Notes: a model not told the origin generated them from the letters alone. A DNA stretch of 14,655 nucleotides from Planctomycetaceae bacterium (GCA_003503535.1 DOCI01000239.1:29162-43816); one strand, 5' to 3'. Shown: positions 1 to 9,830, counted from the stretch's first letter. Translations and numbers: made by a program.

Positions 1-154
1 TAATATGACTTGATAATCTCATTATTCATTCGCAGAGATTTTCGCGTCCACTATCGAATGACACCGAGCGGTCCGGGCTGGCTTTGATTTGTTGAGAGGC
101 CATACCGATTTCCACGACCGCATGCAACGGGCCTGCCCCGGGAGATGCATCACT

Positions 155-2665
<2,511 letters not shown>

Positions 2666-2713
2666 CCTCTCTGCACCATTGCGAATATTGCAATAACCAG
2701 TTGGTAATTATCG

Positions 2714-2750
2714 AGCGAACTGAGAACACTGTTTCTCAGTTCGCTTTTTT
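2714..2750 (+). terminator. Strong Rho-independent terminator between the VWA/STN and TPR genes
   Basis: A perfect 13-bp stem (2714-2726 paired with 2733-2745, left arm AGCGAACTGAGAA) closes a 6-nt loop CACTGT and runs straight into a T6 tract (2745-2750). It lies about 50 nt after the stop of the VWA/STN gene, as expected for its terminator. It also lies inside the open frame that extends upstream of the TPR gene, so any readthrough or fusion transcript must pass it. Confidence 0.85.
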
Positions 2751-2751
2751 A

Positions 2752-4119
2752 TTGGACAAATTCTCTCTCGCGGCTCGAAACCTTTGCTTTCCTCTGCTGC
2801 AAAGTTCTGTTCCAGTCACCTTTTTTCAGGATGAGATCGACCCTCTCCAAAATCTGCAGGCCCCTCCCAATCGCGAACTCTGGAAGCAGTACTTCTCAAC
2901 GAAACGGGAAGGAACTCAAGTTCGCAGAATGATTCAAAAGTTGCAGCGAGATAAACATTTCGATCATATCACTGTTGCCCTTGAAGAGGCTTTAAGAGCA
3001 GGTCAGCCAGAACCCTGGATGTATGAAGTCCTCGCGTTATCCATGCAAATCGAAGGGCGTCCCGAGCAGGAAGTCGAACGGATCCTGCTTTCCATGACGG
3101 ACTTCAACGTCCGCGATGTCCCCAATCTTCTCGGCTCTGCGGCCTATCTGGTTCGTCTGGGAGCTCACAAGCAGGCACTCAAAATGTATCGACAGGTCTC
3201 ACGACTCGAACCAACCCGTCCCGAGCCATACCTGCTCGGTTTAAAACTGGCCGACAAAACGCAGGATATCGAGAGCCTGACCTGGGCGGCTTCAGGAATT
3301 CTGACTTACTTCTGGTACGATGGCTTTCAAAAACAGCACGATCTGGCAATCAAGCTACTCTCTGACTGGAAACTCCGCCTCGAAAACGAAGGCCGGGCCG
3401 AAGAGGCGAATCGCATGACCGAAACCCTGCAGCAGGCACTCATCCGCGATTTGCAATTAAAACTGACCTGGTCAGGCGATGCCGATCTCGATTTGATTAT
3501 TCAGGAACCGCTCGGCACCGAATGTTCCTTCTCTCAACCCCATACCGCATCCGGCGGTTCACTCCTTCATGAAGGAGCAGGTCCGAATCAGGCGGAGTGT
3601 TATGAAGACTATGTCTGTGCATTCGCAGCTCCCGGGGCATATGTGGTCACGGTCCGACACAACTCCGGTCGAATCGTCGGTAATCGGGCCCGTTTGACAG
3701 TAACACGCTATGCCGGGACGGACCACGAAAATACGGAAATGGTGAATGTTGTTTTCGACAAAGCCGAGAAGAAATTCCGGATCTCGCTACATCAGGGACG
3801 ACGCACTCAGCAGGCCCCCGTCTTTGAACCGATCAAGCAGACCATCAAGCAAAAGAAACAGGAAACCGCCTTCACGCTGCACGATTTACGAAACCAGTAT
3901 CGTAAGCCGCATTCCTACGTCCTGCCGCAACTACAACAAAACAACAATTTCGGAGCCGTCGGCTTCTCACCCGTTGTCGCACCAGTCAACTCGGGTGTGC
4001 AACTCAATGCCACCGCAGTCGTCTCCCCCGACCGCCGCTACGTCCGCCTCGGCGTGCAACCTGTGTTCACAGATATCACAGATGTCTTCACCTTCAGCTT
4101 CGCAGGCAGTGGGCAGTGA
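2752..4119 (+). CDS. TPR-like repeat protein with C-terminal DUF2135-like beta-sandwich; start uncertain
   Basis: About 455 residues from TTG 2752, the first possible start after the terminator. It has no Shine-Dalgarno sequence and its following residues (LCFPLLQSSVPVTFF) make only a poor signal peptide. The frame is open further upstream (TTG 2701 and beyond), and the first in-frame ATG is at 2929, inside conserved-looking sequence. The first half is helical, with TPR-like repeats (WMYEVLALSMQIEGRP; LGAHKQALKMYRQVSRLEPTRPEPYLLGLKLA). From about 3450 a beta-rich region resembles DUF2135: GDADLDLIIQEPLGTECSF, then an HTASGGSLLHEGAGPNQAECYEDYV-type stretch and APGAYVVTVRHN. The end (AVVSPDRRYVRLGVQP, then VFTFSF) matches a tail I recall from planctomycete proteins of this type. 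Function is unknown; an envelope location is inferred from relatives. It sits next to the VWA/STN gene and could be fused to it by a -1 frameshift. Confidence 0.75.
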   Translation: MDKFSLAARNLCFPLLQSSVPVTFFQDEIDPLQNLQAPPNRELWKQYFSTKREGTQVRRMIQKLQRDKHFDHITVALEEALRAGQPEPWMYEVLALSMQIEGRPEQEVERILLSMTDFNVRDVPNLLGSAAYLVRLGAHKQALKMYRQVSRLEPTRPEPYLLGLKLADKTQDIESLTWAASGILTYFWYDGFQKQHDLAIKLLSDWKLRLENEGRAEEANRMTETLQQALIRDLQLKLTWSGDADLDLIIQEPLGTECSFSQPHTASGGSLLHEGAGPNQAECYEDYVCAFAAPGAYVVTVRHNSGRIVGNRARLTVTRYAGTDHENTEMVNVVFDKAEKKFRISLHQGRRTQQAPVFEPIKQTIKQKKQETAFTLHDLRNQYRKPHSYVLPQLQQNNNFGAVGFSPVVAPVNSGVQLNATAVVSPDRRYVRLGVQPVFTDITDVFTFSFAGSGQ

Positions 4120-4254
4120 TGCGGATTGCATATTAGCTTCAGGATAGAGCAGTGATTTGAGGGCGTTATTATAAGCACGTCACAACACGATTTGGAATTC
4201 CCAAGAATAGTGGGCGCCCAAAAGAGAGTGTAAACTCTCTGAGAGGAGTCGACG

Positions 4255-4407
4255 ATATCGGGATCATCACAGACTGGAATTCGGACACGACGGCGTTATT
4301 CTGAGGAGTTTAAACGGGACGCTGTGGGGCTGGCGACTGAACTGACATCGATCATTGTGCTCAGGTTAATGGCGGATTTGAAAGCCTGCCTTCAGAGTAT
4401 CCGATGA
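4255..4407 (+). pseudogene. Relic of an IS3-family transposase OrfA (N-terminal fragment)
   Basis: The frame 4282-4347 reads RTRRRYSEEFKRDAVGLATE, the typical beginning of IS3/IS911-type OrfA (HTH_Tnp_1 helix-turn-helix). Similarity stops abruptly after that and the frame ends at TGA 4405-4407. No ATG is available: a good ribosome site (GAGAGGAG, 4241-4248) is followed six bases later by ATA at 4255 in the right frame, which suggests a start codon mutated from ATG. No OrfB or catalytic DDE part is present, so the element is dead. Short palindromes just upstream (TGGGCGCCCA at about 4211-4220; AGAGAGT/ACTCTCT at about 4222-4240) may belong to its left end. The surrounding 4120-4567 interval has no intact gene. 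Confidence 0.6.
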
Positions 4408-4452
4408 AATAATGATAGTGAAGTCGTAGATTATCTATCACAAAACTTTGGA

Positions 4453-4492
4453 CAGCGGAAACGAATTGTAAGAACCGGCCCGCATTCCTGCG
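4453..4492 (+). repeat. 40-bp duplicate of a piece of the lysA 3' end
   Basis: Positions 4453-4492 match 5063-5102, within the last codons of lysA, over 40 bases with a single difference (C at 4480, T at 5090). The offset is exactly 610 bp and the orientation is the same. In lysA this stretch encodes part of the conserved GAYCAGMRAGSYNSFPL region. The copy lies next to the IS3 relic and has no coding continuation on either side, so it is a fragment left by a duplication or rearrangement. Confidence 0.85.
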
Positions 4493-4500
4493 AAGTCCTG

Positions 4501-4540
4501 TAGTTCTATAGGTTGGATTAGCGGAACGCGTAACCCAACA
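4501..4540. repeat. Degenerate REP-like palindrome
   Basis: An imperfect inverted repeat with arms around TTGGATTA (4513-4520) and TAACCCAA (4531-4538) and a GC-rich centre. It lies between the convergent TPR gene and the small minus-strand gene. A partial copy of its left arm with flank occurs at 7443-7465 (20 of 23 bases the same), so it is a dispersed repeat and not a one-off hairpin. Confidence 0.55.
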
Positions 4541-4567
4541 TTATTTCGTGCTCAGTTTATCAGGCAA

Positions 4568-5002
4568 TCAGCTGGCAGGAATGCTGATTCCGATCGTCTC
4601 AAAATTTCCATCATTAGTTTGAGATCGAAACAGATTCAAATCGAGATCTGGAAACCAGAGGTTGACTGGATACTCTCGGAATTCGTTGTCAACGGGAGCC
4701 AGTTTTTCGAGAGCGGCGATCACTTCCCGCGGGTTGGCAGCATGAACATTAATTCCTGCAAACGTTACGACATAATCCGGCTGACTGGCAACTTCAATAT
4801 GAGTCACCTCGAGTTCGGAATTATAAGTTACCTGAAATGCATTCCTGAAAAAGAAATCCCGATCCGGCCAGTGGATACCCCACTTCACATGAGCTTGTTC
4901 GACTGAATTGGGAGATCCAAATATCTGCCGGACATTATCCCGAAGCATTCCCAGATGGATTGGGCCGATTGACTGATGTGGGATAACCTTGAATTCCTGC
5001 AT
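4568..5002 (-). CDS. Hypothetical protein, 144 aa, conserved SIGPIxLGM N-terminal motif
   Basis: Start set at ATG 5002 (MQEFKVIPHQSIGPIHLGM); a TTG at 5014 would add four residues. No signal peptide or membrane segment is seen. The opening IPHQSIGPIHLGMLRDNVRQIFGSP resembles a motif in small bacterial proteins of unknown role, where a beta strand leads into LGM and a helix that ends in a G-x-P turn. Aromatic and acidic residues are frequent (WGIHWPDRDFFF, NLWFPDLDLNLF), as in many small immunity-type proteins, but I cannot assign a family. It begins 36 nt after the end of lysA on the same strand and could be its last co-transcribed gene. The IS relic and palindrome lie downstream. Confidence 0.7.
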   Translation of the reverse strand: MQEFKVIPHQSIGPIHLGMLRDNVRQIFGSPNSVEQAHVKWGIHWPDRDFFFRNAFQVTYNSELEVTHIEVASQPDYVVTFAGINVHAANPREVIAALEKLAPVDNEFREYPVNLWFPDLDLNLFRSQTNDGNFETIGISIPAS

Positions 5003-5038
5003 GATGAGACCCAATCAATGGAGAGTCTTTCCAATAAC

Positions 5039-6241
5039 TTAATCAACCATAACCTCTTTCGTCAGCGGAAACGAATTGTAAGAACCGGCTCGCATTCCTG
5101 CGCAGTAGGCGCCAACGTCTTCAACAATCAGATAATCGCCGAGTTCTGCTTTTTGCAGTGATCTTGGTTCGAGACGTTCCGGATCGCCCGCGGCGACTGT
5201 CAGCATGTCGCCGCTTTCGCAGCAATGGCCACTGACTGCGTAATCGACCACTTCATCAGCGGGTCTCTCATTTTTGGGTACGACGACGAGAGGATGTTGG
5301 GCTCCGTAAAGGGACGGGCGGAGGATTTCGGTCATGCCTGCGTTGATGAGGATGAAGTTGTAGCCTTCGCTGCCGGTGTCTTTGATGTCGATGACTTCGG
5401 TGAGCAGGGCACCGATGTTGACCACCAGAAACGAGCCCGGCTCGACTTCCAGATGAATCTTGCGGCCGGTTCTCTCGTGAAACTCTTCCAGCAGTTTTGC
5501 GATTGGTGGAGAGATTACATCGATCTGAGCCGACTTCTCGCCCGGCATCCGTCCGACTTTGAAGCCGCCACCGATGCTGGTTTTGGTCGCGGTCGGAAAC
5601 TTCTCGACTATTTCCATATTCCGCGTCGTCACCTCGAGCCATTTATCGGGATCGCCCCCCGTGCCGGCGTGGGTGTGCACCATATCGATGGTCAGGTCAT
5701 ACGTTTTGGCCAGTTCATGAACCTGATCAATATATTCATGCCAGATTCCGAAACTGGCCGCGACTCCGGCTGTGGTGAGTCGATTATTGAGCCCCTCGCC
5801 GGTCCCTTTACCGGGATTGATCCGCACGCCAACTGAGGAGCCGGGAGCAATTTTGCCGTACGCTTCCAGTTGATGCAGCGAACAGGCATTGAACTTCACG
5901 CCCTGCTTGATCAGTTCCTGAAGATTATCAGGCATCTGCTGAGAAGTGATCTGGATATCAGCTGATTTGACACCCGCCTGCATCGCGACTTCGGCTTCAT
6001 ACCCTGAGCTGGCATCAATGCCAATTCCGTGGGAATAAATCTGAGCAATCACCTCAGGAAATGGATTCGCTTTCATGGCGAATCGTAACGTGACACCATA
6101 TGGCGCCTGCCAGGAGGTCAGCTTGCGGGCGTTTTCATCGAGTTTGTGCTTTGAATACACATACAGAGGCAAATCGTGGCTGGAAGCGATTTGGCGGACT
6201 TGATCTTCGGTCAAAAACTTCAATTGGGCAGGCTGCGACAT
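5039..6241 (-). CDS. lysA: Diaminopimelate decarboxylase (PLP-dependent)
   Basis: A 400-residue fold-type III PLP enzyme, normal length for LysA, which decarboxylates meso-diaminopimelate to L-lysine in the cytoplasm. Visible signatures: PLP Lys57 in FAMKANP; HTHAGTGG (190-196) and the glycine loop SIGGGFKVG (222-230) for the phosphate; EPGSFLVVNIG (267-277); Cys341 in CCESGDML, the catalytic-type Cys given in trans by the partner subunit; and the C-terminal GAYCAGMRAGSYNSFP (378-392), where YNS matches the family Tyr near PLP. GAYCAGM and EPGSF differ slightly from the more usual GAYGxxM and EPGR, so it belongs to a divergent LysA subgroup. ATG 6241 has only a weak ribosome site. A 40-bp piece of its 3' end is duplicated at 4453-4492. 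Other decarboxylases of the same fold, such as one acting on carboxynorspermidine, are less likely given the CESGD motif and length. Confidence 0.93.
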   Translation of the reverse strand: MSQPAQLKFLTEDQVRQIASSHDLPLYVYSKHKLDENARKLTSWQAPYGVTLRFAMKANPFPEVIAQIYSHGIGIDASSGYEAEVAMQAGVKSADIQITSQQMPDNLQELIKQGVKFNACSLHQLEAYGKIAPGSSVGVRINPGKGTGEGLNNRLTTAGVAASFGIWHEYIDQVHELAKTYDLTIDMVHTHAGTGGDPDKWLEVTTRNMEIVEKFPTATKTSIGGGFKVGRMPGEKSAQIDVISPPIAKLLEEFHERTGRKIHLEVEPGSFLVVNIGALLTEVIDIKDTGSEGYNFILINAGMTEILRPSLYGAQHPLVVVPKNERPADEVVDYAVSGHCCESGDMLTVAAGDPERLEPRSLQKAELGDYLIVEDVGAYCAGMRAGSYNSFPLTKEVMVD

Positions 6242-6459
6242 TGTTTAACTTTATTTCATCTACTAAAGCGTAACTGATTTCGATTCACATGATCCCAATA
6301 TCTTAGGATCGGATGACCAGAATATAGCCGGAATTTCCAGAAAACTCACCCTTACTGGAAGCATTCTGGAGTGAATGGAAAGGAGAATGGATTTTAAAAA
6401 GGGCAGGACACGAGAATTTGGTGGAAGTTCTGTCGATGAGGATGAGTTAAAATTTCACA

Positions 6460-6906
6460 CTAAGGTTCAGATTCCTCTTCAATGCGATAGATTGTGAGAC
6501 AATCATTGTTTATTGGATTGCCCGATAATGTCAGGCATTGGGGACATCGCATGGGGTGTTCGCCTAATGGGAGTTCAAGCAGGTCATCTTTCTGACATGT
6601 TGGGCACCGCATTGAATTCAAATCAAGCCTCATAGGAGTCAATCCACGAACATTATCCAGCCTTCGATCAATCTCAACTTTGAGTTCATTTAATAATGTA
6701 TTGTTTATGAGAGAAGACTGATTATTTTCCAGCCAGACTTTCCAGGAATTTCTGTCAATGTTTTCTGAAATTGAAAGAAAAGTCTGGCAGCTGAAGCAGG
6801 TAAATTTACGACAACCCCATTGTGTCGGTCCGATCGACAGTCGTGTAGAAAATAGCATCCATTCATAATCACATGCATCGCAGCGATATTCGAATCCCAG
6901 GGGCAT
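6460..6906 (-). CDS. Small cysteine-rich zinc-ribbon protein, 148 aa
   Basis: Start placed at ATG 6906 (MPLGFEYRCDACDYEW), a common opening for zinc-ribbon proteins; GTG 6936 is an alternative that adds ten residues. Cys pairs at 9/12 (CDAC), 37/40 (CFSC), 101/104 (CPTC) and 121/124 (CPQC), plus Cys32, suggest two zinc ribbons joined by a helical linker (about 50-90). No signal peptide or membrane segment. The family is not recognised. It lies between the CPCC lipoprotein gene and lysA on the same strand, with about 107 and 218 nt of spacer. Base composition is more AT-rich than the PQQ gene or lysA, in line with an accessory origin. Confidence 0.7.
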   Translation of the reverse strand: MPLGFEYRCDACDYEWMLFSTRLSIGPTQWGCRKFTCFSCQTFLSISENIDRNSWKVWLENNQSSLINNTLLNELKVEIDRRLDNVRGLTPMRLDLNSMRCPTCQKDDLLELPLGEHPMRCPQCLTLSGNPINNDCLTIYRIEEESEP

Positions 6907-7013
6907 AGAAGTTTTTCCGAATGACTTCGATTTCACAGATAATATTAGCAGAGTATAACGTTGTATAATTTATATCTATGAGTGAATTATGAACTCGATA
7001 TGATTAAGTTTAT

Positions 7014-7397
7014 TTAATTTGGATTTCTTGGACGGTGAGAAATTTTGCTTCTCTCCTGCGAATTTAAGACATGTTCAACCATGTGTTTTTCGCAAGCACC
7101 AAATTCTATAAAATTGTTGCGTCCCTCGCGGAGAGTAATCCCGCTGTTTGGAAATGATGGCTGATCGAGTTTATTAATGTCTTGTCCGTCATCTTCCCAG
7201 AAACAAACGGGGCATATTTCATATAAGCCTCGCTCCGTTAATGTAATGTAATCGCAACATGGACATTGTTCTTGAGGAGTTGAATCTTCTGGTTGATGCC
7301 ATTGTGCAACTTCGTCCATATCTGAATTTTCCATGTTCGAATCTGTACATCCGCCAATTACAAGAATAAGTAAACTTACGAGTATACCTCGTGTCAT
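7014..7397 (-). CDS. Small lipoprotein with cysteine-rich CPCC domain
   Basis: A 127-residue protein from ATG 7397, preceded by AAGG about 8 nt upstream. The longer open frame to 7493 is rejected because this ATG begins a clear lipoprotein signal: MTRGILVSLLILVIGGC, lipobox IGGC with Cys17 as the lipidated residue. After an acidic linker comes the CPCC domain: CPCC at 45-48, then CPVCFWEDD at 62-70, the hallmark of the Pfam Cys_rich_CPCC family, probably metal binding. A lipid-anchored CPCC protein is unusual, as most members I know are small and cytoplasmic. It follows a SUKH gene by 86 nt on the same strand. CPCC proteins often occur among immunity-type genes; the role here is unknown. Confidence 0.75.
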   Translation of the reverse strand: MTRGILVSLLILVIGGCTDSNMENSDMDEVAQWHQPEDSTPQEQCPCCDYITLTERGLYEICPVCFWEDDGQDINKLDQPSFPNSGITLREGRNNFIEFGACEKHMVEHVLNSQERSKISHRPRNPN

Positions 7398-7442
7398 GTT
7401 TGTACCTTGCAATGGAGGTGTCAGGAGCATCAATAAAGGGGT

Positions 7443-7465
7443 TAGTTCCATAGGTTGGGTTCGCG
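7443..7465. repeat. Partial copy of the 4501 palindromic repeat
   Basis: A 23-base segment that differs from 4501-4523 at three positions. It sits between the SUKH and CPCC genes. The second arm is degraded or missing, so it looks like a truncated dispersed repeat. Confidence 0.5.
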
Positions 7466-7483
7466 AAATAGTGAATCCAGCGA

Positions 7484-7906
7484 TTATTCCCAATAGCGAT
7501 TCCCATCAAACGAATAGCGATCAGGGCCTTGAAAATCGATTTCCAATTCTTTCAATAATCTTTGAAAGAAAGCTGTTCCAGTACTGACATCTTCAATCCC
7601 AGCAGGATCGTGTGCCCACAGTTGAACTTGGTCTACTTTTTCATCATTTGCATGGAGAAAGAAATAATTTCCACATCCATCTCCCACTCCAAAATCAAAA
7701 TAATGGTTTTGCCAAGGTGGTAATGAATCACTCAGGTTCTCCCGCATCTTCTCATTTCCAATGAGAATTGTTTCTGTGTTGTGATAGATTCGATATTTTT
7801 TCAAATCAAACCCAGCTGAATTTACGGCATCAATAAAAATTTTGTAGATATCCGGAATGACAAGATCGAGTTCTTCTTCAATTTGTTCATAATCCAAGTC
7901 CATCAT
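7484..7906 (-). CDS. SUKH (SMI1/KNR4) superfamily protein, probable immunity-type
   Basis: A 140-residue cytoplasmic protein. The opening IEEELDLVIPDIYKIFIDAVNSAG is the characteristic SUKH start, where an N-terminal helix is followed by xLPxxYKxF-like residues. The central FDFGVGDGCGNYFFLHANDEKVDQVQLWAHDP matches the usual SUKH core, in which a G-x-G-x-Y/F-F strand leads to a D-H-E-like loop. The family is known from immunity proteins of contact-dependent and polymorphic toxins, though many members have no known partner. ATG 7906 and ATG 7903 are both possible. It starts 11 nt after the stop of the PQQ gene, so co-transcription with it is likely. No nuclease or other toxin is visible nearby. 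Confidence 0.82.
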   Translation of the reverse strand: MMDLDYEQIEEELDLVIPDIYKIFIDAVNSAGFDLKKYRIYHNTETILIGNEKMRENLSDSLPPWQNHYFDFGVGDGCGNYFFLHANDEKVDQVQLWAHDPAGIEDVSTGTAFFQRLLKELEIDFQGPDRYSFDGNRYWE

Positions 7907-7917
7907 TGGTCAACTTT

Positions 7918-9381
7918 CTACTTCTCGGGCTTCCGCAAATCATAACACATCAGTGCAGTTTCGCTCCTCAAAAACAATCGTCCTCGGCTCAAAACAGGCG
8001 CTGTCCAGGCGGGGTAGTTGAGTTGGTTGGGTTTGAAGCGGTTGAGTTCGTGGAAGTGGTCGGGGGTGGCTTCGATGAGGGCGACGGTGCCGCGTTCTCC
8101 GATGATGAGGAATTGGCCGTCGAGCCAGATTTTTGAGCCGCGGCCGTAGTAGGGCCAGGGGTCGATGGTGTTTGTCTTCGAGTTTTTGACGCTGCTGCTC
8201 GAGGCGGGGGAAAGGTGATCGAGCGGGCCTTCCCAGCCGGTCGTTTCCCAGATGACTTTACCCGTTTCCAGTTCGAGGCAGCGAAGTGTCGAGCCGTTTT
8301 CGTGACGTCCGCTGAAACCGTAGATGTACTTGCCAACGGGGATGGGTGTGGACCAGTGGCAGAGCAGGTTTTCGGTATCCCGCCAGATTTCTTTCACGCT
8401 TTTGCTATCCTCGGCCACTTCCAGATAGGCAGCTCCTGTCTGATAGGCGGCTGTCAGCAAAATGCGATTGCCGATGACGACAGGCCGGGCAGCATTGACC
8501 GATTCATGGACCTGCGCGCGGAACCAGTAATGAAAATTCTCGGCTCCGGATTCAGGATCGAGCGAGACGAGTCCGTGTCGGAGCAGGCAGAGGATTTGTC
8601 GTTTGCCGTGAATGGTGGCGGCGATGGGTGAAGAGTAGGAGACGATCATTTCCTCGCCGGTCCACTCGTAGTTTTCCTGACGTCGCCAGCCGGTGGCTAC
8701 GCCCTCCCAGGTGTTTTTGCCGCAACTTTCCCAGAGGGTTTTGCCCGATTTGGCATCAAAGGCAACGACGCCGGAATTGGGTTGGCCGCCGACGAGGACA
8801 ATCAGTTTGCCGTCTTCGAGAATGGGAGTTGCACCGACGCCGAAGAAGGCGGTGGGGACGTTGAAGTCTTCGTGGGTTTTCCGTTCCCAGATCAGTTTTC
8901 CATCTGCCAGATTCAAGCAGAGCAGCCGCCCTTCGGCTCCGAAAGTGTAGCAGAGAGTTTCTGTGAGTAATGGCGAACAGCGGGGGCCGTTGTTGTAGCC
9001 GTAGGGGTCGGAGAAATTTGAGGGATTCGAATGCTTCCAGAGTGTTTTGCCATTGGTGACGTCGAAGCACTGCACGATTTCCTCGTCTCCAATTCGATGA
9101 TGACAGACGACACGATTCCCGCGAACGGAAGGAGCACTGTATCCGGTGCCGACTTCCTCCTGCCAGAGTTGCGGCGGGCCTGCAGCGGGCCATTCTTTAA
9201 TGAGACCGGTTTCCGACGAGAGACCGAAGCCGGAAGGGCCGAGGAAGACGGGCCAGTCTTCGCCGGAAGCGGTGGTTGCATTTGAGGACGATTTTGTTTC
9301 CGCCTCTGGTTCTGCGGCACAACTGAAGGAGGTGAGTGTCACAACGAGGAGGGTGGTCAACGGGAGTTGATGAGGTGTCAT
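7918..9381 (-). CDS. Exported PQQ-like beta-propeller protein (BamB-like)
   Basis: A 487-residue protein starting at ATG 9381 (GGA about 10 nt upstream). It has a hydrophobic export signal (LPLTTLLVVTLTSFSCAAEP; either signal peptidase I after SCA or a weak lipobox at Cys21) and a Ser/Thr/Glu-rich linker. The planctomycete-style opening WPVFLGPSGFGLSSETGL marks the first propeller blade. At least four PQQ-repeat signatures follow (GKTLWKHS, GKLIWERK, GKTLWESC, GKVIWETT), with further blades to the end. The PQQ-enzyme catalytic residues are not evident, so this is likely a scaffold or binding propeller, not a dehydrogenase. Such proteins are very numerous in planctomycetes and are often named outer membrane biogenesis protein BamB; a true BAM role is unproven. 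The SUKH gene follows 11 nt downstream. Confidence 0.88.
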   Translation of the reverse strand: MTPHQLPLTTLLVVTLTSFSCAAEPEAETKSSSNATTASGEDWPVFLGPSGFGLSSETGLIKEWPAAGPPQLWQEEVGTGYSAPSVRGNRVVCHHRIGDEEIVQCFDVTNGKTLWKHSNPSNFSDPYGYNNGPRCSPLLTETLCYTFGAEGRLLCLNLADGKLIWERKTHEDFNVPTAFFGVGATPILEDGKLIVLVGGQPNSGVVAFDAKSGKTLWESCGKNTWEGVATGWRRQENYEWTGEEMIVSYSSPIAATIHGKRQILCLLRHGLVSLDPESGAENFHYWFRAQVHESVNAARPVVIGNRILLTAAYQTGAAYLEVAEDSKSVKEIWRDTENLLCHWSTPIPVGKYIYGFSGRHENGSTLRCLELETGKVIWETTGWEGPLDHLSPASSSSVKNSKTNTIDPWPYYGRGSKIWLDGQFLIIGERGTVALIEATPDHFHELNRFKPNQLNYPAWTAPVLSRGRLFLRSETALMCYDLRKPEK

Positions 9382-9403
9382 AATAGAATTCCGTTTGAAA
9401 TAT

Positions 9404-9425
9404 GTAGGGTGCGTCTTGACGCACC
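9404..9425. repeat. Dispersed palindrome, GGGTGCGTC type, left copy
   Basis: A perfect 8-bp hairpin GGTGCGTC (9408-9415), 2-nt loop, GACGCACC (9418-9425), preceded by GTAG. The same unit in opposite orientation lies at 9831-9851, the two being 20 of 21 bases identical as reverse complements. It is just upstream of the PQQ gene start (9381) and might lie in its 5' leader. Confidence 0.75.
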
Positions 9426-9493
9426 TTGCCTTCGAGTCAATATCGGGTTGGATGTTCTTATTTATTAGCCGTATGTAATCTTAATGAGTGGAG

Positions 9494-9511
9494 TTTTGCA
9501 AAACTTCAGTT
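9494..9511 (+). repeat. 18-bp direct repeat, first copy
   Basis: TTTTGCAAAACTTCAGTT at 9494-9511 recurs exactly at 9780-9797. A nearby 9-mer, TTAATGAGT, is also repeated (9481-9489 and 9796-9804). The two copies flank the 9559-9680 inverted repeat. The 18-mer contains the palindrome TTTTGCAAAA. Confidence 0.75.
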
Positions 9512-9558
9512 TGAAACCAAACTTCGAAAATGACTCAACAGATCTTGAGAAAGATTAA

Positions 9559-9680
9559 AACCACAGAGGCACAGAGTACACAGAGAAATTTTAGGAAAAT
9601 GGCTGTCATGCTCAAACAATCGAAGTCTTCATAAGCCTTGGATTTCAAGACTTCTCCGTGTCCTCTGTGCCTCTGTGGTT
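9559..9680. repeat. Long inverted repeat, CACAGAGGCACAGAG type
   Basis: Arms 9559-9587 and 9652-9680 are reverse complements over 29 bases with two mismatches. The loop contains a second 8-bp inverted pair, GAAGTCTT (9622-9629) with AAGACTTC (9647-9654), which overlaps the start of the right arm. I recall closely similar CACAGAGGCACAGAG repeats scattered in many bacterial genomes, so this is a MITE-like or REP-like dispersed element. It codes for nothing. Confidence 0.85.
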
Positions 9681-9779
9681 AAAAAACAATTTCAGTTTCG
9701 TCAGGCGTTCTTATTTCTTGGGATTTCAAATCGATCTTAAAAAAACTCACTCGCTTGCGCTTCGTGCTTGCAAAAGGGT

Positions 9780-9797
9780 TTTTGCAAAACTTCAGTT
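9780..9797 (+). repeat. 18-bp direct repeat, second copy
   Basis: Exact second copy of the 9494-9511 sequence, 286 bp further on. Together the copies bracket the CACAGAG inverted repeat, which suggests a duplicated flank or a composite repeat unit. Confidence 0.75.
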
Positions 9798-9830
9798 AAT
9801 GAGTCAAAATGAATTTGGAACTCGATTTTT

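Noticed and set aside
5225..5836. 203-codon open frame on the plus strand
   Set aside because: Antisense to lysA, whose motifs are complete; the antisense product has no recognisable domain.
6387..6500. Short plus-strand frame of about 36 codons (starts MDFKKGRTREFG)
   Set aside because: AGGAG is only one base from the ATG and the frame runs into the end of the zinc-ribbon gene on the other strand; not enough support.
7398..7493. N-terminal extension of the CPCC gene to 7493
   Set aside because: The internal ATG 7397 has a ribosome site and starts a clean lipoprotein signal; the extension overlaps the SUKH gene and a repeat fragment.
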